64,000 nucleotides of DNA from Opisthorchis felineus (lineage: Eukaryota > Platyhelminthes > Trematoda > Opisthorchiida > Opisthorchiidae), in the NCBI GenBank assembly GCA_004794785.1, contig SJOL01009574.1, positions 1,754,141-1,818,140 on the forward strand, given 5' to 3'. A program made the translations under genes and the position numbers. This document shows, piece after piece, positions 34,095-46,100 of this stretch; positions within the stretch are counted from its first letter, which is position 1; each line of letters starts with the position of its first letter. The notes under the pieces are model-generated. The model was not told where the DNA came from and made no database searches. It saw nothing but the letters and a program-made list of their open reading frames with translations.

Positions 34095-34245
34095 CAACGT
34101 GCGCTGGTGGAGCATTGGTAACAGGCTCGCCTTGCATGTTTAATATCCGGAGCTCAAACACCGGCACGGCCATTGGATATGCACTGCTGATGAGCTCTAA
34201 TAAGAGCGAAACTCGAGTCCAGTGCTTCCTTCCTTTGGTGGACTC
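34095..34245 (+). mobile_element. tRNA-Ala-like SINE with hammerhead ribozyme
   Basis: The head resembles a tRNA-Ala gene. An A-box-like TGGAGCATTGG lies at 34,108-34,118, followed by GGCTCGCCTTGCATG around the anticodon region. A degenerate B box (GAGCTCAAACACC, 34,150-34,162) sits in a CCGG...CCGG stem. Directly after it comes a hammerhead ribozyme (34,175-34,229). This order, pol III head followed by hammerhead, is that of schistosome Sm-alpha-type SINEs. The B box deviates from GGTTCGANNCC, so transcription may be lost. No second copy is present in the window and the 3' limit is uncertain. Confidence 0.75.
34175..34229 (+). ncRNA. Hammerhead ribozyme (type I), core complete
   Basis: All invariant core elements are present. 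CUGAUGA lies at 34,187-34,193. Stem II is five perfect pairs (GCUCU 34,194-34,198 with AGAGC 34,203-34,207) with an AAUA loop. GAAA lies at 34,208-34,211. The short stem III is A211-U218, C212-G217 and U213-A216, closed by CG. The cleavage triplet GUC lies at 34,217-34,219. Stem I pairs GCACUG (34,181-34,186) with CAGUGC (34,220-34,225), then has an internal loop and GGA/UCC pairing (34,175-34,177 with 34,227-34,229), as expected for the loop contacts of natural hammerheads. Cleavage would fall after C34,219. By sequence it could be active. Confidence 0.85.
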
Positions 34246-34654
34246 ACCAGAACAATTAAGCCAGGACAGGAGGACGACTGGTCAAACGAGAGTGGTGTGA
34301 ATATGAACAATAGATATCCCGCAAACCCCACAAAAGGTGTAATTCTTTGTAATATTATGTTATAAAAATACCGTATGTGGGGCGTGTGTGTGTATTACAT
34401 GTAACACGGACATATTTATCGGAACGACAGAGCACTGGAGCTGCAGTAACTAGAACAAAGCAAGATAGTACAGAATATGACTTAAATTGTCTCCTTGCAA
34501 GTTTGCCTCAGACACTGCTCCAATGAATCTCTTCTATGAGCGTGGGTCACATCTACTCGCTCTGGCTACAAATCCTATGGAGAACATCACACTGAGAAAT
34601 GTCCTACCATATGGTAAGAATTTTGAGGCTTATTCAAACCTTCACACGGTTTTT

Positions 34655-34745
34655 GGAATTTTATATTTAGATTATTTAAATTATTATTATTTATTTAAAT
34701 TATTTTTTAAATTTATTTATTTATTTATTTAAATTATTTTCACTT
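34655..34745. repeat. AT-rich low-complexity tract (ATTT-type)
   Basis: Almost pure A/T with irregular ATTT and TTAAA units over about 90 bases. No other function is indicated. Confidence 0.85.
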
Positions 34746-36112
34746 AGTATTTTTCACAACTTAGTAGCAGTCTAGCTCCAAGTAAGTTGCTGAGACCTTA
34801 TCTTCGTTATTTTTTATCAAATCCATCAAAAGTGCCATTTTTCCCGTCTTCAGATGCAACTTGCTTTAGCAGGTTCTCCAGTTCTTATTGCCATTGGAGG
34901 ATGAATGTAAACAATACCTTATGACAAACTCCCAAATTACCAGGTTCGGTGCTCAATGGATTCTTTTAAACAAAACCAAACTCTAGCTACTTATTTTAAG
35001 ACAGCTTACATCATCAAACTTTGTGCTTGTTGCTAAGATAAACCACATGTAATCCACGTAGATGTTTTGGAAGAATGCTTAGTTTCTTTGCCAATATATC
35101 TCTTGATTGGTAGTCATTGGCTTACAGAGTTTGGCTAAGAATTTAGGTTTGTTAATATTCGTAACTTTTTTAGGTATACCAGCGAAGCAACTTGGATGTG
35201 CTGTATTCTAGACATGGGAGGAAAACACGACGGAGAAAGCATATGTAACACATTGTCCCAATTGTTACTAATCAAACGAAAAACCAAGGATAATAAAACT
35301 GAATTATGCATTGTGGAACAATTCGATTTGCGTATCGGTCACAAACGGTGGTTCTACGCTTTTGCCCGTCACTTACTGGTACGCTTCATACCTAATAAAT
35401 GCCTTGGACGAAAGGCGTAGCAGAAAACGCATTTCACCTTGACAGTACATTCTTGTGAACATATCTGAGGCTGGATTTTCGGTCTGTACTCATAGACAAA
35501 TAATCTAGAGCAAGTCAGACGTTGCAAAAATGTGATTATTTGTTGACGTATTATGCTTACAATTTTGGAGTGTTTCCCCTGTATAAATTAAATGGATGCG
35601 TTATCTCTTAAGAACCTGCAACTATTGTATTCGGCGAGCTAGTAAATTCTTCGGTGGAGGTTGTCCTTAAGCCCAAGGCACTTGACATCGTGGAGCGGTG
35701 ATAAAAATGGCGAAAAACTGAGAGTGAGAATGGGCTGCGTGAAAAAACTCTACGGCTAGTGTTTCCAGTAACCAAAGTATGACCTTAAACGATAAGTCAT
35801 CGGACTCCCATTTGAGATCTACCACCAAACTCGCTCCAACATCAAGCAGGATGCTTAATAACTATCGCAGCATTGTTAAAGTAAGTGACAGCTTGTCATA
35901 GAGACGGTCCTACAAAAAAATATTGCGCTTCCTAAGTGAAAAAACCTGCCTGCTGTGCACTCTTCAAGCAAAATCGTCGGGACAAACCCCTCACTCATGT
36001 AAACCGGCTCACCACAATTTGGTGACACCTCAGTGAGCACTACTGGTATACAGAATAATTTTATGCTCGATGGTGATGTTAAGCATTTAAAATATGTTGT
36101 GAGGTCACGTGA

Positions 36113-36162
36113 CCTATATATATATAATATATAGTATATATATATAATATATATATATATGG
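36113..36162. repeat. TA-dinucleotide microsatellite
   Basis: Interrupted TA repeat of about 50 bases, likely able to extrude cruciforms and prone to length change. Confidence 0.9.
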
Positions 36163-38216
36163 CGTACACCAAGACGATATGCGTTTTTTGGCATCACCGT
36201 GAGTTTCTTCGGAATAATTTTACTGGACAATTTTATTGGACTATAAAGCAAGCTACTCTTTTCTGCGAACCCACTGATCAAATTTAATCACTGTTACCAT
36301 TGTGAACTGTGCGTTGGTTAACAGAATTTTGCTCTACCCAACTTGGGAAGATCGGGGCTGTAACTGGACAGGATGCTTTCAGATTAGATAGTGTCTGCCG
36401 TCTGGATAATGCTTGCACCTAATTTGTTAGCAATACATCCGCATGAGTATCAACCATGAACCTTTCTACAGAACACGGCGGGTTTTATGAATTGCTGAGG
36501 TGCTTGTCCAAAAAGAAGTTTTATGTCTACCTTTTATAAGTTGGATCAGTTGGGTCCCGCTTATCAAATATTGTAGTCATCCAGGATAACCGCAGATAGG
36601 CAGCAACACGGGACGGGAAGCATTTTACTGAGATTAAATAAGAGATGCTCGATATTACTAGTTCAGTCAATAATTCAACAGTTGACGAATGCTGCACACG
36701 ATTTTTTTGTCATCAAGGATACTTTGGTGAGAACCGAGCCTGTTAAGAAATTTTCAAGTCAACCGATGAATTTAGTCGGGTTTGAAGGCGTGCACAATTC
36801 GCATGCCGTCATCGGAAAATTTGCGCAAATGTTGACACAAGGGTTTGACAAAATAGCGCCTACCATCTCTACAACCATCTGTAGGCATTATTTATACATT
36901 AAGAGGAAAACGCGTGACAGGTTTGTATGCGCGAGCTCTCGTTTACTTCGGAGTATCCATCTGAAACTTGCGTATACTATTTGAGTTCCTAAAGTAAACG
37001 CAATGTTTGTTTATTCGACCCCCAAATTTGTTTAGCTTGCAGGCGACAAATACTTGTTTGTGGACAACTGATTCTAATTATTAGCTGGTAACTAAAGAGA
37101 ATACTTCAAAAGAAGGAGGGAAAATATTCATCACGCAATTAGCAGAACCACGTGAAGGGTGGAAACGAGCCAGGGGAGGTCAAACAATGACTTGCCAGCA
37201 AAGTGTGAAAGCCATTACCGGCAAACTCAGCTGCGCTGGTCATTGCTGTCTCCCCGCACGTGGACCCCGAGAGGAGACACATCAGTGGTTAGAGATATTG
37301 TCAGCCCAGTCGCGCCAGCAATGGCGCTCGTTCATCCAAGCTACTGCATTCAATGCATACCTCACTTTCCAATCTCCCCACTAAAAAGTCCACTGGCAAC
37401 CTTATATTTACGTATCACTTATATCAGCTACTGTCTCTAATGGGAAATTACCCACCCACCTCTCCAAATCGCCGGTGAATGAAACTGTGGCAGCCTCAAC
37501 CACTGTACTCTAGGTGCGCAGTTCTTACAGCTGTTGATATGTATTGATTTTTTAGAACGGTAGACAGTGCGATAATGTTCTAACATCTGTCCAGGGGATG
37601 GCCTTCATGTTTTGGTGCTTACATGCCAGCAGACGACACAAAAGTTCCGGGTAGTGCCGGTCAGTTTATTCCACGTGATAGGCACAAAGTGGTTCTATGC
37701 CCATAAACTTGGGCATTTCCAGGGGAGGGTGCAAGCAATCACTAATCCTTGTTAACCTAAGCTCATTTCGGTAAATTGCGATTGAGGGAAACTAATGGTT
37801 CTGTCTAGTCTGCGTTAACGTTCGCTCCGTTGAGGCCTATTCTTTGCACTGTCAGATGTTGTACATCTTGAGACAAAAGACTGAAACCTATTTCCGTTTA
37901 TTGAAAGCATAAAGGAACATTTTCGGAGACGAATTATGGATACTCGCTTTTTTACAATATGTTTTTTTACCCACTTAGCCCTCCCCTTCTCTGGCATTAG
38001 CCATTTCTTGGTTTTATAGCTTTCTAAAATCACACCTTACGATCACAGCCAAAAAAATGGATCCTGAATCCGACGCAGGTACCTACTTCAGGCAGAAAAG
38101 TTTACAGCTTGATTTTTACTCAGTTATGTTCATCTTAAGGGCAGAAATGTGCTGACACAAAAATAAACCGTAACGCCAACTTACATGTACCTGATGTGAT
38201 GGAAAGGTAATTACCT

Positions 38217-38243
38217 CATTATTATTATTATTATTATTATTGA
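38217..38243. repeat. ATT trinucleotide microsatellite
   Basis: A run of eight or so perfect ATT units. It could mark the tail of a LINE of the ATT-tailed type, but no LINE-like sequence was recognised upstream. Confidence 0.85.
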
Positions 38244-41204
38244 TAAAATTACCCTTTTAAATTTGGTGCGCGTCTTTTAAAACGCACATCGATTATTTGT
38301 TGTCTCGCTTACGTGGTAATAAGCAAAGTTAACATTTCGCAGTAGCGCATCTAACTGCAACCGCATGTTTTTTGATACTTCTCTCTGGGCCTCGTTAGGT
38401 AAACATTGTGTACGAAAACATAGCTTTCTTAAAACCACAGTTATGGCTTAGAAGCAAACAAGTAAATTGGTTAGAAATTGGTTCCCCACAGCGGGCCAAT
38501 GCAAACGCATTCACCGAGTTTATAGCTGAAAATTTATTGGGACTCAGGCAAACTAATTTTCAGATTTTCTCACACTAGATACTTTGTATGAAGCTGTTTA
38601 ATCTAGCAAAGCATATCCATGGTCGCTCTGAAGCATGTATTGCCTTCAGAAAAGCGCCATCGCAAATCTGGAAACTGGAAACGTTAAGAGGACCTAATTT
38701 ACAGTACGTAGAGTGCGTGTGTCTTTGGCAAGCTTTTGGAAAACATTTACAAAACAGTAGTTGACTTTGTAATAATGGTTGCCCTGAGAATAGGAGTAGA
38801 CGCACACAAACGCAAATGAAGTTTGGTTTTACTGTTCATCAGTTGATACGTGAACCGCTCACTGACCACGGGTAGAAAAAAATCTCACAACTAATGATCC
38901 CACATCATACATTCACCGTTAAACGCCACATTAAATTCTACACTACTCTCTGAATGAGAACAAGTGCGGAAAAAATAAATGATATGTGGCAGACACTTGA
39001 CATACACTTGTTCACACAAAATACAAGGAAAATAACAAAATACCTGGCGATATCACCGTTTAACCAGAGTTTGTGCTCAAGTCACGCGAATAATTTTCTG
39101 AAAAATGCTAGCTTCACAAAGATAATTGCAAAAAGTTTACCGTTTAGTTTTTGTGGTGCTTTTGTTGTTTTTCTGCTAACAAAACGTTGTTATTCTGTTA
39201 AATTGTTGTAGAGCATGGATGATGCACCAGAGAAACTCACGAGTGCCTGGAAGAAGGTATAATCAGCATTTGGAATAATCATCCGTTCTGTGCACGAAGC
39301 GTTTCATAGCATCATTTAACAAGAGTCAGTCTGACATTTTGCGGCATGAGTAAGCACATATGTACAGTTGAAGTCAACTTGAGTGCATCGTTATTGTCTG
39401 TGTGTTACTGGCGATTGACATGCTGTGTAGGGAACTCACGTCACCACACTTGATCAAGGGGTAGTATTTTGTGACTTGACATACAACATACATCCACGGC
39501 CCTGTTTCACTGGTAAATATTCTAATTTGTAGAGCCGAATTTATGGCTCAGCCCACAAACTACGGGGCTTTTCAGTTTCGTTCATTTTGCTTCGGAAAGA
39601 CAGCAGTATTTGAGGTTTCTTGCTGTGTTATCAGCCATTCACCCAACTTATGTTGACCTGTGACCACATTGTAGTAGTAAGTTAGTGAACTAGTTATCAT
39701 CAGTATGGCCATACTGTTTAGGTCAACTAAATCAACATTTGTCAGTAGAGTCCAAAAAATGGCCTGTTTGGGGCGAGTGTTATTTCCTATTCAATAGCTA
39801 ATTAAACAATTCAGGAGAACAAACACTAACGTCAAGTGAGTAGCATAAATTACCGCCATCTCGAATTTCGCAAACCATGAGAATCCAGAACTCTTTGAGC
39901 GGGAGAGACACAGACTGTAAATAACACTGAGCAAACACCTACCCAGAATTTGATCTGTCTTCATAGAATCACTTGCAACAGATGCGTTTTAAGCTGCCTG
40001 TGGGTTTTCATGCATATTTGTACTACTTCAAAGGGTTTGCCTCATTGTTCCCGTAGACAAGAGTGCAAACGTTTCTTGTCTGCGATCACCTTCCAAGTAA
40101 GCAGGCGTATCCAGACTTGTGTCATTGCGCAATTGTGCCCTTTGGGTCAGTTCCACTCGCTGTCGATTGATCCCTTATTTGTCGAAAATCGATAAACATT
40201 CAGCCACTCATACATCGATCCTTGCACACAGATGGAATAATGCTGCACCCACTTACCCATCAGAGTGACAACGCTTGACTTGCACAAATTGGCAACTGAT
40301 TGGATAAAATCCCCCTGAATTTCACGTAGCACTGCGGATTTGAATGAATCTAATGGGCTTTTGTTTATCTAACTAATTTTTGTCGTATCACGTTGGTAAT
40401 ATTCGGCTTGCAATGCAACAAACGTTCACGCAACTGCAACTAACTGTTTGAATTTCACACCCCTGTACACGTTTCCGCTATGTCCACCAGTTACCGTGTA
40501 ATAATAAGGTCATTTCTGCTATCGTTACTGCAGTCATAAATCTGTGGAAATTTTACTCGGGTCCTAGGATTACATTTGTGTATCTTTAAGAGTTAAGACT
40601 CAAAAATCCTAGTTCCTAAACAAATTTACAGAATGCGAAAGCCAAGAGAACTCACCAGGATCTGTGGTGTTAGATGCAAAACAGTAAAACAGCAACATCA
40701 TTTTTGCAAAAGTAAAACTTGTATTTCAAAAATGCGACTGAAAATGAAATGCCTAATTAGGTATATTTTTATCAGCAAGACAGAATTTTATTACTAAAGA
40801 AAGACATATGAATGACTTTATTGGCAAAGTTGATTGCAGTTTTGTAAATATTTCGGGCAACTCCTCAAACAGGATGCTGAAACTGCATCAGATTTTGGGT
40901 TGCTCAAAACGTGCTTAAGTAACCGGTTACTGCTGAGATAAAGGCATTGCAAAAGACTTGATGTGAACCTCTGTAAAAATTGTTCGGCGATATCAGAAAG
41001 CCATCTAACCCAAAAATCATTCATTATCAGAGCTGAAAACTCAGAGTAGACCCACTTTTATCTGAGGTATTTTTGACCAAAACTCTAAAAAGCTGATAAT
41101 TCGTGATCCTCAGGTTTCTTCTCAGTATCAATTCATCTATCGTATATTACTTCCCAGTGGTAGATTCAAACTCTCATTTAACTCACCAGGCTCCAGAATC
41201 AATT

Positions 41205-41303
41205 ACCAAAACAATTTTCATCCGACTTACACACTCATCTGCATACCAAGTCGGTTTTGACGAGAGACTCAGTAGGAACCCAGCTGGATCTCTCGTTTAT
41301 GAC
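41205..41303 (-). mobile_element. Hammerhead repeat family P, left arm of foldback
   Basis: Minus-strand partial copy that pairs with 41,335-41,430 to form a long foldback. It contains the GGTTCCTACTGAGTCTCTCG-type core (reverse of 41,261-41,280) and the TGGTATGCAGATGAGTGTGT region. It ends before the ribozyme. Confidence 0.75.
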
Positions 41304-41590
41304 GTTCTTAATCAGCACATTTGGTTGATTAAATCATCATAAACGAGAAATTCAGCTGGGTTCAAGGTGAGTCATAAACTGGTATGCAGATGATTGTATA
41401 AGTCGAATTTCGTGCAATTTGGGTTCGAGTGAAACATAGAACTGATGGGTACTGCGCCTGTCTGATGAGCCCCAAGAGGAAAAAAACTGGTCGTGCGCAA
41501 TCAACGAGTTTTCAGAAAAAGCCAGCCAATTTTTATGACACCTATAGTCATGTTAAAAGAAGTTTACGTAACACGAATATCTCCGTTAAT
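41304..41590 (+). mobile_element. Hammerhead repeat family P, right copy with ribozyme
   Basis: Plus-strand copy starting from a CAGCACATTTGGTTGATTAA block shared with the 47.5 kb unit junction. It runs through ACGAGAAATTCAGCTGGGTT (41,344-41,363), GGTATGCAGATGATTG (41,381-41,396) and TTTGGGTTCGAGTGAAACAT (41,418-41,437) to the hammerhead (41,454-41,498) and a short region after it. The arms at 41,230-41,303 and 41,335-41,398 are inverse repeats at roughly 80 percent by eye. Other family members lack an open frame, as this one does. Confidence 0.75.
41454..41498 (+). ncRNA. Small type I hammerhead ribozyme relic (family P, copy 2)
   Basis: This copy keeps a perfect CUGAUGA at 41,462-41,468, a stem II region with a CCCAAGAGG core, the cleavage triplet GUC (41,490-41,492) and complementary GCGC words as outer stem I (41,454-41,457 and 41,495-41,498). 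The GAAA element has become AAAA and stem II pairing is degraded, so it should not cleave. It supplies the core bases that copies 1 and 3 have lost. Confidence 0.65.
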
Positions 41591-42635
41591 ACTACGTGTT
41601 TGGATTTTACCTTCTGAAATCACTCAACCTACCACCTAAATCGCTATAAAATTTGCAGTATTAAACTACTACTCTTCAATATATGTTAGGAGCTCTAATG
41701 TCTGTCAGGAGATGACGACAGATTTTTCCGCCACGTGCGAAATTCAAACAGTGAGGAGGAATCACGTTGCACGCATGATAAAACATGCACCCAAAACAAT
41801 CTTAGGAGTTGTTTGTGCGAAAAGATCGCTCATTCGTACTATGACGATGCACGCACAGCAAGGCGTGCATAAAAAACGATACGGAATCAGTGCAACAATA
41901 CCCCAAAACTGAGAAGTATTGAAAACTCACTTCCAAAAGTTAGCCGGACTTTGGTGACGTCTAGAGCAGATAGTATTTTGTGATCAGTGTTCAAGATTAG
42001 GAAGGGTATGGCAACATACGCAAACAAACTGTAATCAAACTGATGGTGTTTTGTTAGCCCAATATACATTTATCCAGCGCTTTGTCTTGTACCTAAAAAC
42101 TTGCATTATTGCCTATTTTAGGCGACTTTGTAGGTGCTTAGCACCGCTAGCCACTGCCAGTAGTCTGCGAAAGTTGAGAAATGGGCCAGCCGCCCCTGAA
42201 ACTGGCGGGTGAAGCGTGAAGCAAAAACCTTACAAAATTGCTTTACGCTGTCAAAGAACTTCATACAGAATGGGCATTTTCTGCAATAATGTGGTTTTAT
42301 TCTCTCTTATCTCAAGACAAAATTCCGGACTATAACTGCCTAAAAACAGTGAAAATTTCCCAGCTAATAAGCTAAGCTTTACATCTTTTTCACTAGGTTC
42401 AGATTGATATCAGTTTTACAGTTCGCGAAACAACAAAGTAGGTTTAAATTCTTAGCAGTTTAGGTCGACAAAAGAGGTGCGTTTTCTTGCCGTATTTAGG
42501 ACTAAACTCTGCTTGGAAGTATCGGCCTATGGTACGCTGACATATGATGAACATAATTTTAAATTACCACTAATCGTAAACAGAGTGTTAACAAAGTAAG
42601 TCACAGGCTTTGGTTCGAATAAACTAGGATTTTGG
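41591..42635. other. Unassigned spacer
   Basis: No gene or shared repeat was recognised. Confidence 0.4.
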
Positions 42636-42639
42636 TCAC

Positions 42640-42800
42640 TGGAATAAATCCCAAAACCACCGCTTCTGACAAGCCCTGAATGCTTGATCCCACAGAGCTT
42701 CTATCATAACTCCTGGAATTTTATTCCAAGCGTTCTTACAGAGCTCTAATGTGGCTCTCTACCAAAAGCAATTAAGTTGAAGTATCTCGGCCATTGTTTT
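42640..42800 (-). pseudogene. Possible Tc1/mariner transposase C-terminal relic
   Basis: The minus strand reads LELCKNAWNKIPGVMIEALW and continues DQAFRACQKRW. The W-(N/D)-x-IP motif followed by a helix with (I/L)-x-x-(L/I)-x-x-S/Q-x-x-R-R is typical of the C-terminal end of Tc1-like transposases. The upstream part, where the third catalytic acid should lie, is interrupted by a stop and is not convincing. No terminal inverted repeats were found. If correct, this is an isolated fragment. Confidence 0.35.
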
Positions 42801-42849
42801 TGTGTAAAACAGTAGTAATGCCTTCTCAAGCTATGTGCCTTATACCAGC

Positions 42850-43136
42850 GTAACGGATTGTACTACCGCTGAGGCATGTGAGTAGTCCGTGGCCAAGTCG
42901 AAACTCCGTCTGGCGTCTGACGGAAGGTAGAGTTTATTATGGAGCTTGTGGAACTTCTCTGCGCAGTTCACTTACAATTGTGTAATAGTCAATGAATATC
43001 CATACAAGTTCAAGAAGATGCGTGAGAATGTTCAGTTTATAAAAACTGTGCATATGAGAAGTTCACTTTGCTGTCCAATAGCTTGTACCTACTTAGTTGG
43101 TGTTTGCTAACAAACGACTTCACAGCGAATGGTTCC
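42850..43136 (+). repeat. Dispersed repeat family D, copy 2
   Basis: Direct-orientation partner of 26,064-26,362; both begin with TAACGG and end at a (C)GCAGCGAAGGGTT / CACAGCGAATGGTT word. Flanking sequences are unrelated, so these are the true limits of the shared unit (about 290-300 bases). The possible Tc1 relic lies just to the left of this copy, but no corresponding fragment was seen by copy 1. Confidence 0.6.
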
Positions 43137-46100
43137 CCATCACCAGTACTCCGCATTTTCAGATGGGCGCACTAGAGACGACGGACAAATGAGCCACATT
43201 TGGTCAACTCGGCTTTGAGCCAAAATACGCCGTTCGGTGCGAAGCGGCATCGTCTGTGCTTTCTTGTATTCTGGGATTTGACAGTCCCCAGATTTTAAGA
43301 CTCAGGTGTGACCAACTGCTTTTTACGTACTCACATCCGTAACAGTAATTGTCCAGTAGACGTGTTAACTCTATTGATCGTCGCGCACTTCTTAGTGGTG
43401 AACGATGATGCTAGGCTCTAGCCCAGTATGATACTCCAGCAGATTGTGCTGTCGATCCCTTAGTTGATGTGAGAGTAAAGAGAGAGAATTCCCTTCGAAG
43501 CCGGCCAAGTAAATCATCCATGCAGAAGTAAAACAACAACAGTTTTGATCAGAATGGATCCCCACTCCTTGCTGCTGCCATGCACAATAGAGAATTTACG
43601 CACGAGATCTGAAGGGTTTGATGGTGTGAAAACTCTCTGATCCACAGTACTTTACAGTCATTGATGCTATAGGCTTATGACTTTACGATGACTGAATTAA
43701 TTGGCGGCGATTTTGGACTCCAGTTAACATGTTCCTACTTCCTGGCCATCTTTCAATTTTTTTCAGTCTCAGAACTAAATCGACGTAAGACCTCGGTAAC
43801 GCAAGAATGCCTTGTGGGAATCGTGCTGCTTGACAATAGCTGCCCCGCTCTCTGTTATATAACGACAGATGCAGAAAAAAAGAACCCCTTCAGACTTTTA
43901 CACAAAACACTCACAAGGCTACCCAAAATTCGCTTCCAGAAACATGTCCTGATCACCCTTACGAATGGGTGCAGTTTTCGCCCCTTTACATTTACTTGAC
44001 ATATATATATTCTACATTGAATACTTAGAAATCTAAGCCAACGTCACAGTTCTCTCAGTAGGGCTATGTAAGGGTAGAGGAGATCATCACTTGTAAGCCT
44101 GTCATGTGCCGAAAAATTGATTTCGACTACTGCGTCGGTTGCATTTTCTCAATTTCTCTTCCCCTACCCTCTGATGGCTTACAGTTTAGGTTTCTTCTAA
44201 AACAATAGGTATATGAATATTCCGGGCCTATACTCAGGCTGCGCACAGGTTTACAAGACAAGTTACCTGTTAGCTGGAAACCAGTGTCTCTCTAGCCGGA
44301 ACAAATTCCCATCAAGAATAAATTGTAAATCGGTTTTCTTTCCATCAGTCGTTTTTATTGGCCTTTATAGGAGGAAAATCGTTAAATTCCAGGACGATCC
44401 CACCAACCAGTGCTCTAGACCGAATCGCAAAGGGCAGCATTATTTCAAGCTCCTGTGCTGAAATACGCCACTTATTCGTTTTTGTTTAGAAGGCTTTATG
44501 TACTACGTATTCACTTTCTTAGTGCATACGTTCTTTGGGGCCGAAGGACGGCTGCAGTCCTGGCACAACCAACTGCGCAAAATTGCAGGTAGCACTAGTG
44601 GATGCTGTCTGTTGAATCTCTATCAGGCATTTGAGCTTCACGTGGAATGTCACTGAGGCCACTCCGGCTGCATGTAAGGTCCCTGCCAAAATTCCGTTAG
44701 ACCTGACTCTCCCAACCTTGGACACATCTCACATTGACCCTCCTGCCGAAAAGCTCCTGTTGTTGATGGAGTGGCGGTAAGCACCTACTATTCCCCGGGC
44801 AACCCTTCCACAGAGGGTGTCACTGGGTGCTAAACCTGACCGCAAGTATGGTATTCAGTATCCCTGGGACAACATGTAAGCCGTCGAATAGTCGCTCAAT
44901 GCTTTATCTACTGACCAGCCCTCTTCTTCTTTACCCCGCATCTACGGTCGTCCATAGAGGGTTCTTCTTGCAAGGCGCCCAGCATGTTTAATCCAGCTCA
45001 CACGTGCCGTAATACACTGACCGTTCACCTCAGCTCTTAAAATTGGATCATCATGCACTATCTTGAGGTCGTGACTAAACATCTTCACAACTGGATAGCA
45101 CAGGCTTTTGTCTCTCGTCTTGCTTTCGTGGGTTAATAGGTAGTAAGCATCGCATTATTCTATCTCGCAAGCCGCAAAACGCATTGAAGGTGGTGAGTTG
45201 TTTCCAGAATTTTTCACCCGCTTATCCTTTCGAAAAATGGTTTCTTACCTTCAAATCCCTACTTTTTTGAGGAAATCTGCCTATCTCCATCCTGACCTGC
45301 ATTGCTAAATGCTTCCACCCTCATCCTATGATTCTTGGCATTTTGGACTAGTTGGTTTTGTGACTCCCTTGTCTCGAATGTACAGACAAATGTCGTTTTC
45401 CCCCGAATCTTCCAACGTAGCATCATTAATTTCAGTTATTTTTTCTAAAGGAGGACATTTTATATTGTCTTATCGCTCCAAAGTTTCGTCTCCTTTTTTC
45501 TTTAGTGTGTAAAATCTACATATTTCGTGACAGCCAGCTTAAGTCCCTGATTTAGGTACCAAGTGGTCCCGCGGGGCTTCTTCCGTTTGAACTGGTTGAC
45601 TTTTACCTTCCTGTTGCTAGGTTTGTAAGAAAATTTTCAGTGCATCACCAGTGGTTCAGAATTTGTGTCACAAACGCTTGTATAAAATCAACCTAATATG
45701 TTAGTGTTTTTCAGTGACTTACGTTGCCTTGTTTTAAGGCTATCTTTATTAAAAAAGCGTTAGAGGGAAATCGCACTTTTATTTAGACAAAAGTCAAATT
45801 TCTTTCAGCAGTGGCCACTAAACTCATGTTTTTTCAATGGTATATAGTTAGGCAGTTAAAGAGGACCTCAGGATTTGTTACTCCTCACTAGTGTCTGACA
45901 ATTTTAGGCGGCAAAGAAATCAATGGCGTCAGTTTTGTGTAGAAATAATGTAACTATGTGAGCGTCAAATGATTGAATTAAACGTTCTGTCTAATTTTCG
46001 TTTCCAGTCAGCAGGGAGAAAGTTCCATTTTGCATTCAAACTAACGTAACATACAAGCTCATTAGTTGAAAAAATGCAACCAAGATAATTTTGGTGAATG

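Larger units (their letters stand above)
34246..41200. other. Mostly unassigned; AT-rich and simple-sequence tracts
   Basis: No gene was recognised. Simple sequence includes an ATTT/ATT-rich tract at about 34,655-34,745, a TA-rich tract at 36,113-36,162 and an ATT run at 38,217-38,243. Frames such as 37,159-37,440 and 38,954-39,211 lack recognisable motifs. Confidence 0.4.

Noticed and set aside
33839..34300. 153-codon protein gene
   Set aside because: The frame runs straight through the tRNA-like head and ribozyme of the SINE, so it is fortuitous.
36113..36162. Replication origin or centromere signal
   Set aside because: It is an ordinary TA microsatellite with no further supporting structure.
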